Part shown: positions 23,440-28,647 of the stretch, piece after piece
Position numbering within the stretch: position 1 is the stretch's first letter
Layout of the letters: each line of letters begins with the position of its first letter
Source: Ardenticatenaceae bacterium
Lineage (GTDB): Bacteria; Chloroflexota; Anaerolineae; Promineifilales; Promineifilaceae
Assembly (NCBI GenBank): GCA_020634495.1
Contig: JACKBR010000057.1
Location: forward strand, 1 to 28,647
Direction of reading: 5' to 3'
DNA: 28,647 nucleotides
Position numbers and translations under genes: made by a program
Notes under the pieces: model-generated
Told to the model about the DNA's origin: nothing
What the model saw: only the letters and a program-made list of their open reading frames with translations
Databases searched by the model: none

Positions 23440-24795
23440 TCATAATCGTAGCGCATTGGCGATGCGTTGCAAAGTGCGGTTTTTGCCCAGGATAGCCATG
23501 ATCTCGGCCAGGGGCGGGCCGCCGGTTTGCCCGGTAAGCGCAGCGCGAATGGGATGGAAAATGGCTGGCGGTTTCCAGCCGTTGCTTTCTTTGAATGATT
23601 GGCGCATTCCCTGCAAAATGCTTTGCGCGGTGGCTTCGTCCAGCAGCACCACGTGGGCCAGTTCGGCCACCAGCCGGGTCAGCACGGGGTGGGCCGATTC
23701 GCTTTGCAGGGCAGCCTGGGCATCGGCTGTTGGCTCAAAGTTGTCGGCGAAGGCCCATTCGGCGGCGTCTACGGCGTCTTCTAGCTTGTTGAGGCCGTCG
23801 CGGAGTACGGCCGTTAGCCGCACCAGCCATTCGTTTTGCATGGGTAATTCATCGTAAACTTCTTCGAGAAACGGCCGTAGCAACTCTGCCAGCTTCTCAT
23901 CGCTGTGCCGCTGCATGTACTGCCGGTTCAGCCAGTTCAACTTGTCCCAATCGAAGATGGACGGACTGGCGGATAATCGCTCCAGGCGAAACTGCTGGCG
24001 CACGATCCACTTGTCCACAATTTCCTGGCCGTTGTCGGGCGTCCAGCCCAGCAGCAGCAGGTAGTTGAACAGCGCTGTTGGAAGATAGCCTGCTTCCTGA
24101 AAGTCGGACATGAGGTAGCCGCCTTCGGGATCGCGCTTTTTTAGCTTTTGGCCGCGCCGGTTGAGGATGAGCGGCAGGTGCACCCAAACGGGTTCGTCCC
24201 AGCCCATTGCTTTGTAAAGCTGGATGTGAATTGGCGTCGAAGGAATCCATTCTTCGCCACGTAAAATGTGGCTAATGCCCATGTCGTGGTCGTCCACGAC
24301 GGTGGCCAGATGATAAAGCGGGTCGCCATTGCTGCGCACAATGACGGGGTCTTGGAGACGGCCGTTGTCAAACTTAATCTCCCCGCGAAGGGCATCGTGC
24401 AAAATGGTTTGGCCTGTTTTGGGCATTTTTAGGCGCAGTGGGTTGCCGCTGGCGGTCGCCGGATGTGCCGGATCGTCGCCGTAGTAGGCGTGGCCTTGGT
24501 CTAATAATTGTTCGATGACTTGTTGGTGAAACGGCCGTCTTTGCGACTGCACATACGGTTCAAATTCGCCACCCAGGTCTGGCCCTTCGTCCCAATCCAG
24601 CCCCAGCCAGGTGAGCGCATCGAACATAAGCCGGGTGGCTTCTGGCGTATTGCGTTCGGCGTCTGTGTCATCAATGCGGATGATGAAGTCGCCTTTGAGT
24701 GCCCTTGCCAGGGCCCAACAGAAAACGGCCGTATGCACATTGCCCACATGCACTGGCCCGGTAGGACTGGGAGCAAAACGAAGTCGGGCAACCAT
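23440..24795 (-). CDS. gltX: Glutamyl-tRNA synthetase
   Basis: The protein has 451 residues. The N-terminal FAPSPTGPVHVGNVHTAVF holds the HIGH-box equivalent HVGN. The ATP/tRNA-binding core includes IIRIDDTDAERN and a GISHILRGEEW segment. The KMSKS-type loop reads KLKKR (217-221) where the family norm is KLSKR; the third position is Lys instead of Ser. The zinc-binding Cys cluster found in some GluRS is absent (GHAYYGDD in its place). The C-terminal helical anticodon-binding domain is complete. It charges tRNA-Glu, and possibly tRNA-Gln if the organism lacks GlnRS. Its start overlaps the upstream PIN/TRAM gene's stop (TAATG). Five palindrome copies occur, in all three frames. Confidence 0.94.
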   Translation of the reverse strand: MVARLRFAPSPTGPVHVGNVHTAVFCWALARALKGDFIIRIDDTDAERNTPEATRLMFDALTWLGLDWDEGPDLGGEFEPYVQSQRRPFHQQVIEQLLDQGHAYYGDDPAHPATASGNPLRLKMPKTGQTILHDALRGEIKFDNGRLQDPVIVRSNGDPLYHLATVVDDHDMGISHILRGEEWIPSTPIHIQLYKAMGWDEPVWVHLPLILNRRGQKLKKRDPEGGYLMSDFQEAGYLPTALFNYLLLLGWTPDNGQEIVDKWIVRQQFRLERLSASPSIFDWDKLNWLNRQYMQRHSDEKLAELLRPFLEEVYDELPMQNEWLVRLTAVLRDGLNKLEDAVDAAEWAFADNFEPTADAQAALQSESAHPVLTRLVAELAHVVLLDEATAQSILQGMRQSFKESNGWKPPAIFHPIRAALTGQTGGPPLAEIMAILGKNRTLQRIANALRL

Positions 24796-25853
24796 TAGGG
24801 TTTGGCAAAAATCATGCGGCCAGCCGAGGTTTGCAGCACTTTGGTAACGGTGACGTTGAGCGTTTTGTTGATGAGGTTACGGCCGTCTTCCACCACCACC
24901 ATCGTGCCATCCTGCAAAAAGCCCACACCCTGGTCCGATTCGCGTCCTTCCTGGATGATTTTGACCTTGAGTTCCTCACCGGGCAGGGAGGTGATCTTAA
25001 CGGCGTTGGCCAGGTCGTTGATGTTGAGTACGCTCACGCCTTGCAGTTCGGCCACGCGGTTCAGGTTGTAATCATTGGTCATGATGGGGCAGCGCAGATG
25101 ACGCCCCAGGGCGACCAGCTTGCTGTCGGCGTCGCGCACTTCGCTGACGTCCATGTCGGTAATTTGGGTGGGCACGGGCGAATCATTTTGTAACTGGGTG
25201 AGCACTTCCAGCCCCAAACGGCCGCGTCCCCGGCGCAGCGGATCGGCGCTGTCGGCAATGTGTTGCAGTTCCGACAAGATGAAGTTGGGGATGAGCAGCG
25301 TGGCGCGGATGAACCCGGTTTTGCTGATGTCGGCGATACGGCCGTCGATAATCACACTGGTATCCAACAAAATGTACTGATCACTTTCCCCATTTTTGGT
25401 TTTGTTGCTTTGCCCAATGCCAGCGGCAATAGGGGTGCGCAGGCCACCAAAAAAGGCTTGTAGATCATTTTGCCGCGAAACCAGGATGACGACGCTGAGG
25501 TAACAAAGTACGGCGGCCGCAACCAGCGGCAATATCTGGCGAAACGGGGAGCCAAGCAGCGCCAGCGGCAAGGAGAGCAAGGCGGCGGCCACCAGGCCAA
25601 TAAACAACCCCAACACAATGGCGATCAGTCGTTCTGCTGGCATTTTGGCTAAGCGGTTGCTGATGTGGCGCAACGGCCGTATGGTTATGTATGGCGTTAA
25701 AATGAGCCCAACTAAAAAACCAAGCAGCGCAAATACAATCACGTAGCCTTCTGGGGCAACACCAATAAAATCGGCCGTCCAGCTCCCTAAAAAGCCACCC
25801 CCAATGCTGCTAGCAATCGCCCCCACAATACGAAAAATAAATTCAGTGCTCAT
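24795..25853 (-). CDS. PIN/TRAM-domain membrane protein (YacL-like)
   Basis: The protein has 352 residues, with ATG 25853 preceded by GGAGGA. Four membrane helices (about 5-27, 36-57, 74-100 and 105-126) are followed by a PIN nuclease domain with acidic residues Asp164 and Asp170 (LLDTSVIIDGR), a later VRDADSKLV and MTNDYNL, and a C-terminal TRAM RNA-binding domain (about 285-350). The family is Bacillus YacL, an integral membrane putative RNase; the catalytic function is presumed from PIN homology. It is the first gene of the gltX pair, overlapping by one base. Three palindrome copies occur as Gly-Arg, Gly-Arg and Arg-Pro. Confidence 0.92.
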   Translation of the reverse strand: MSTEFIFRIVGAIASSIGGGFLGSWTADFIGVAPEGYVIVFALLGFLVGLILTPYITIRPLRHISNRLAKMPAERLIAIVLGLFIGLVAAALLSLPLALLGSPFRQILPLVAAAVLCYLSVVILVSRQNDLQAFFGGLRTPIAAGIGQSNKTKNGESDQYILLDTSVIIDGRIADISKTGFIRATLLIPNFILSELQHIADSADPLRRGRGRLGLEVLTQLQNDSPVPTQITDMDVSEVRDADSKLVALGRHLRCPIMTNDYNLNRVAELQGVSVLNINDLANAVKITSLPGEELKVKIIQEGRESDQGVGFLQDGTMVVVEDGRNLINKTLNVTVTKVLQTSAGRMIFAKP

Positions 25854-26702
25854 AATAATAAGTCCTCCCCTGGATGATTGACGTTCCCATCAGGGTTCAC
25901 TGCGAAAATAAAAATAGATGAACGTACTTAAAAATAGTACATTCACCCAGAGCATTTTGCTGGCTGCTTACCGGTTAGATGGTTAGATAAAATGGCGATT
26001 ACGGCCGTTGCCGCATCTAACCGAGATTGATATCTAATTGCAACTTTCCTGGATAGGGTAGGCAAAAACTTAGGCTGTCTAACAAAAACCAGTCATTGGA
26101 TGTCCGCAGAATTTATGCTTTCTTTCGTCTTTGATGAGGAATTGCCTGAGCTGATTGCTAAAAGCGATAAATATGTGTCTGCTTCTCCCCTGAGTCTGAC
26201 GACTTAATGAATTAGATAAATAATTCCGTAAATGATGGTTTATCGTCGCCTGGCGTTTGGCTTTAGGGCTGCTAAAGGAACAAAAACCAGGGCCAAAGAT
26301 GACAGCTGCTGTCTGGACCACCCTAAGTAAGTAAATGAAACAGCATTGAATGAATAAAAAAGGTGTGCCAGCTATGAATAAAAAAATTCAATCAGTTTTT
26401 GCTACTTTCAAGCCGGTGAAATAGAAAGTTAATTAGATTTCAATTTCACATGATGTAAAAATGCTGCTGCGTTCCCGAAACGTCCATTTTTGCTCGGTAT
26501 CCTGGCTGGAAAAATTCCAAGAAGATTCGGGAGATAAAATTTACATTATGCTGAACATCAACAAAATAAAGGGAATAAAAACGTCCTATTTTTCAGGAGC
26601 GATGGTATCACAGGCCCTATGATGCGGCAATACATAACAACCTGAATTTTTCCCTATTAAACTTGCTATTATCAAATAGGGATTGAGGCCGCGCTGGCTG
26701 CC
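25854..26702. other. AT-rich gene-poor region (about 850 bases)
   Basis: Composition drops sharply to AT-rich relative to both sides. It holds an inverted repeat GAACGTACT/AGTACATTC (25920-25944), a 10-bp perfect one CGGTTAGATG/CATCTAACCG (25972-26023) enclosing an ACGGCCGT copy (26001), a 7-bp one GTGAAAT/ATTTCAC (26416-26449) and an 8-bp one TCCCTATT/AATAGGGA (26651-26682). A 36-codon plus-strand reading frame (26100-26210, MSAEFMLSFVFDEELPELIA...) and a 16-codon one (26374-26424, MNKKIQSVFATFKPVK, with AGGTG upstream) are too short to call as genes. I found no tRNA, RNase P, tmRNA or SRP RNA signature. Confidence 0.5.
25972..26023. repeat. 10-bp inverted repeat enclosing an ACGGCCGT copy
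   Basis: CGGTTAGATG and its exact complement CATCTAACCG flank 32 bases that contain the iterated palindrome at 26001. The left arm word GGTTAGAT is immediately repeated. It is the clearest structured element in the AT-rich gap. Confidence 0.5.
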
Positions 26703-27455
26703 CTAACGGCGGGTGCGCTGGGGCGTTCGGCCGGGAGCTTGCATACTTGTTTTTCTGGATTGGGTTGGGTTTGGCCGGTTAGGCGGGCTGCTGGTGGCCT
26801 TGCGTCTGGCGCTGGCGGCAGATTTGGCGTGTAGGGGAGCTGGTGTGGGGCGGAACGGCCGTCCTCCGGCTGGCGTGCCACGGGTGGCTGGTGTTGTCAC
26901 TTTCTGCTTACCTGGGCGCATGGGCAGGGCTAACATATATTCTCCGGCAACAGAAATGGCCCCAATGAACAATATGCGTGTCAGCCACACCAAGGTTGCC
27001 ACAAAAAAGGGAACCCAGCGCAGCAGTTGTTCACGGCTTAAAACCTCATTGCCAAAATCATGCGTCAGCAAGGTGAGCGAGATAGCCCACCAGGTCATGA
27101 TGGCATTCATGGTAGCGCCCAGCAGCCAGGCACCCATCAGATACCAAACGGCCGTTGGCTCCTTTGCGCCTCGTTCAGGGGTAAACAACCGGGCCAGCCC
27201 GGCAAAATCGATGGCGCAAAAAGCAATGGCCAAAATAGCCGCCCAGCTAACGCCAGCAAAGCGAACATCGCCCAGTAAGTTACTCAAGGCGTATCGTGTT
27301 GTGTCAAAATTAAAAAGCTCAAAAGCCAGCAAGGCCATCACCAAAATGACGCCCATGATGCTCTTTTGCGGAATGTTAAGGCCGAGCAAAGTATTGCTGC
27401 TGGCCGGTTGAGGGCGTGGCTTCCCACTGCCGTTCTGTGCGCCCTGCGTCTCCAT
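26703..27455 (-). CDS. Membrane protein with basic Pro/Arg/Thr-rich C-terminal tail, unknown function
   Basis: The protein has 250 residues. I chose ATG 27455 (METQGAQNGSGKPRP) because AGGAG lies seven bases ahead of it; an ATG two codons earlier is too close to that site. A short hydrophilic N-terminus is followed by four membrane helices (about 34-52, 70-92, 104-128 and 147-172). The last 70 or so residues are a disordered tail of Pro, Arg, Thr, Ser and Ala ending RTPQRTRR, probably cytoplasmic and able to bind nucleic acid or acidic lipid. No family is recognised. The promoter at 27686-27714 and a strong leader hairpin suggest a 220-base untranslated leader. Two palindrome copies occur (Thr-Ala-Val and Arg-Pro). 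Confidence 0.75.
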   Translation of the reverse strand: METQGAQNGSGKPRPQPASSNTLLGLNIPQKSIMGVILVMALLAFELFNFDTTRYALSNLLGDVRFAGVSWAAILAIAFCAIDFAGLARLFTPERGAKEPTAVWYLMGAWLLGATMNAIMTWWAISLTLLTHDFGNEVLSREQLLRWVPFFVATLVWLTRILFIGAISVAGEYMLALPMRPGKQKVTTPATRGTPAGGRPFRPTPAPLHAKSAASARRKATSSPPNRPNPTQSRKTSMQAPGRTPQRTRR

Positions 27456-27587
27456 GTTCATTCTCCTGCATTTTTTCTATTTTTTGCGAAACAGAAAATC
27501 TCGAACCATTGGTTCGCTTGCTCTTGCCGCTGTTCTCTTACGTGTAAGTTGATTCCCCCGATTTAATTTTTGTTTAGAAAGAGGAGG

Positions 27588-27622
27588 GTGGCGTTGGTAA
27601 GGGTCGCACTTACCAACGCCAC
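27588..27622. repeat. Perfect 14-bp inverted repeat in the leader of the basic-tail membrane protein
   Basis: The arms 27588-27601 (GTGGCGTTGGTAAG) and 27609-27622 are exact complements around a 7-base loop. It would form a very stable hairpin in the leftward transcript, between the promoter and the start codon. There is no T-run on the minus strand, so it looks more like a leader structure or an iterated intergenic element than a terminator. Confidence 0.6.
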
Positions 27623-27685
27623 TGTTTTGGGGGGAAGAGGGTATGTGTTGAGAAGAGGGAAGAGGGTTCCGTATGTCTGCCAAGA

Positions 27686-27714
27686 ATAGTAGCACGCATG
27701 TTCTAATTTGTCAA
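27686..27714 (-). promoter_or_regulatory. Sigma-70-type promoter for the basic-tail membrane protein
   Basis: On the minus strand a perfect TTGACA (27709-27714) is followed at 17 bases by TACTAT (27686-27691). The -35 box overlaps the 10-bp inverted repeat GTTCTAATTT/AAATTAGAAC (27700-27728), which is placed like an operator. Confidence 0.5.
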
Positions 27715-27728
27715 ATAAAAATTAGAAC
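27700..27728. promoter_or_regulatory. Inverted repeat overlapping the -35 box (candidate operator)
   Basis: The arms 27700-27709 and 27719-27728 are perfect 10-bp complements separated by 9 bases, in the divergent gap between the membrane-protein and DinB-like genes. Confidence 0.45.
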
Positions 27729-27830
27729 AAATTGAGATTGGCCGATAAGCTAATGTTCTATAAAACGGCCGTTCGCCACCCATCCAAATCTATGCCATAA
27801 TGCCTGAAATTTTGTGAGCAGGAGGAAGAA

Positions 27831-28337
27831 ATGGATGTAAAAGCAACGATAATTTCTCAATATTTGGCCGCGCTGGAAATGCTGAAACAAGTTATTGAAA
27901 AATGCCCCGATGCCGTTTGGCTCAATGCCGACCATACCAATGATTTTTGGCACGTCGCCTACCATGCCCTGTTCTACACCCATCTTTACTTGCAGCCCCA
28001 AGAAGCAGATTTCACCCCTTGGGCCAAACATCGCCGCAACCTCAACGCTTTTGGGCCGCCGCCTTGGGCACCGGAGGAGACGGTTGAGCAGGGTGAACCC
28101 TTTGCTCAGGCAGAGGTGTTGGATTACCTGGCCTTATGCCAGCAAGAGGTTCAAAACCAAACCGCTAAACTCGATCTGGCCGCCCCATCCGGCTTCGACT
28201 GGCTTCCAATGAACAAGCTGGCGCTGCAATTTTATAATATTCGCCATTTGCAGGGGCATGTTGGCGAGCTGTCTGAACGTCTTTGGGTGGAAGCCAACAT
28301 TGAGATTCATTGGGTAGGCCAACACACCCCTGCTTAG
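27831..28337 (+). CDS. DinB-like family protein
   Basis: The protein has 168 residues, with ATG 27831 after a strong GGAGG. It is a four-helix bundle with the DinB/YfiT layout: the metal-site histidines are probably in FWHVAYHALFYTHLYL and in the last helix NIRHLQGHVGEL. Members bind a divalent metal and often act as thiol transferases (bacillithiol or mycothiol) or are uncharacterised. The substrate is not readable. It is monocistronic, with palindrome copies just upstream (27765) and downstream (28347). Confidence 0.8.
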   Translation: MDVKATIISQYLAALEMLKQVIEKCPDAVWLNADHTNDFWHVAYHALFYTHLYLQPQEADFTPWAKHRRNLNAFGPPPWAPEETVEQGEPFAQAEVLDYLALCQQEVQNQTAKLDLAAPSGFDWLPMNKLALQFYNIRHLQGHVGELSERLWVEANIEIHWVGQHTPA

Positions 28338-28366
28338 CGAAAGGCAACGGCCGTTTTACCAACCAC

Positions 28367-28647
28367 CTAGCCATTGCATTCTGGCACCATCGAGGCCGGA
28401 AAACCGTAAGGGGCAACCACATCACAATCAATGACGCCCTGGCCATCAGCCACGATGACCCAGCTTCCGTTGACCTTGGCCGCCAGGAAGTAGCCGTTGT
28501 CCACCCCGCCGCGTGCGTGGGTGCCTGTGTTGGTTTCCACAATAACTGTCAGAGCGTTGGGGTCAACGCCAAGATGCGCACCAAGCGCCGCCTGGATGGC
28601 CGCTTCGTCGGACGATGCAGCTTCACATTCCGGCACCATCGAAGTGG
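28367..28647 (-). CDS. C-terminal end of a repeated-domain protein (partial, runs off right edge)
   Basis: Ninety-three codons are visible, and the frame stays open to the right edge, so the ATG at 28639 is probably internal. The visible unit (EAASSDEAAIQAALGAHLGV ... GSWVIVADGQGVIDCDVVAP) ends in FPASMVPEC. The residues just before the unit, TSMVPEC, repeat that ending, so the protein seems to be built of tandem copies of an 80-85-residue domain. The paired Cys residues suggest an exported protein with disulfides. No family name is recognised. Confidence 0.65.
   Translation of the reverse strand, partial: TSMVPECEAASSDEAAIQAALGAHLGVDPNALTVIVETNTGTHARGGVDNGYFLAAKVNGSWVIVADGQGVIDCDVVAPYGFPASMVPECNG

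Larger units (their letters stand above)
1077..28354. repeat. Highly iterated palindrome ACGGCCGT (HIP1-like), 61 copies
   Basis: First bases of the exact copies I found: 1077, 1443, 1844, 2037, 2448, 3629, 5023, 5119, 5194, 5451, 6651, 6871, 6912, 9169, 9208, 9820, 10318, 11121, 11363, 12490, 13058, 13199, 13343, 14312, 14498, 14636, 14762, 14940, 15065, 15371, 15887, 15968, 16487, 17327, 17678, 18258, 18591, 18811, 19093, 19414, 19556, 19621, 19729, 20176, 20607, 20903, 22179, 23135, 23807, 23871, 24358, 24531, 24725, 24879, 25338, 25673, 26001, 26855, 27148, 27765, 28347. Many extend to AACGGCCGTT. In genes about 34 read Thr-Ala-Val, 10 Gly-Arg and 9 Arg-Pro; 6 are intergenic and 2 lie in the frameshifted genes, where the frame is uncertain. 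Variants with one outer base changed number only about sixteen, although six such octamers exist. Confidence 0.93.

Noticed and set aside
26079..26321. 80-residue minus-strand frame in the AT-rich gap
   Set aside because: It has no ribosome site, no recognised family and a biased composition; kept only as part of the gap description.
26651..26682. TCCCTATT/AATAGGGA repeat as the terminator of the basic-tail membrane protein
   Set aside because: It lies in the right place, but the minus strand has an A-run rather than a T-run after the stem.
1..28647. tRNA, rRNA, RNase P, tmRNA or SRP RNA genes
   Set aside because: No characteristic conserved words were found on either strand; GGTTC-like matches fall inside coding sequences.

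Overview
The window is about 28.6 kb of a moderately GC-rich bacterial chromosome. It most likely comes from a Chloroflexota (Anaerolineae/Caldilineae-like) organism. That assignment is inference from gene content (MoxR/DUF58/BatA genes in one operon with an ABC exporter, a bacterial translin homologue, DUF503, DUF2877, DUF4230 and a YacL-type PIN/TRAM protein) and from the repeat vocabulary. There is no rRNA, tRNA or CRISPR array to anchor it.

Layout. (1) 1-10.9 kb, all minus strand: one long operon-like block. In transcription order it has a large exported/membrane protein with an amidotransferase-like fold, an ABC ATPase, two ABC-2 permeases, a DUF4175-like membrane protein with a Gly/Gln-rich stretch, an inserted four-helix-bundle (S23/IVP-type) gene, MoxR, DUF58 and a BatA-like VWA protein that runs off the left edge. 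MoxR and DUF58 are broken by many single-base losses between about 1.4 and 3.3 kb, while both flanks are intact. (2) 11-17.5 kb: small housekeeping and accessory genes: DUF503, DUF4230, a half-size thioredoxin-reductase-like flavoprotein, a 4-TM protein, translin, DUF2877, YbaK, a GT2 glycosyltransferase and an aldo/keto reductase. (3) 17.6-20.8 kb: a TetR regulator divergent from a tightly overlapping operon of a His-rich methyltransferase, a membrane-anchored methyltransferase and a His-rich CDF metal exporter, with a pair of matching operator palindromes between them. (4) 20.9-25.9 kb, minus strand: RlmB-type rRNA methyltransferase, cysS, gltX and a PIN/TRAM protein, i.e. a translation cluster. 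(5) 25.9-28.6 kb: an AT-rich gene-poor gap, a membrane protein with a basic Pro/Arg tail, a DinB-like protein, and the end of a repeated-domain protein cut by the right edge.

The dominant signal is a highly iterated palindrome, ACGGCCGT. I counted 61 exact copies by eye, about one per 470 bases, where random sequence of this composition would give about 0.5. It lies in genes on both strands, in all three reading frames (mostly Thr-Ala-Val, also Gly-Arg and Arg-Pro), and in spacers. It behaves like a Chloroflexota counterpart of cyanobacterial HIP1. A second layer is a vocabulary of intergenic hairpins built from short quasi-repeated words (GATTGGAGACT, CAGTATTCAGT, GCAAAG, CACAGAG, ACCCTAAGGG). 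One of these hairpins has the four-helix-bundle gene between its arms, which suggests a mobile cassette.
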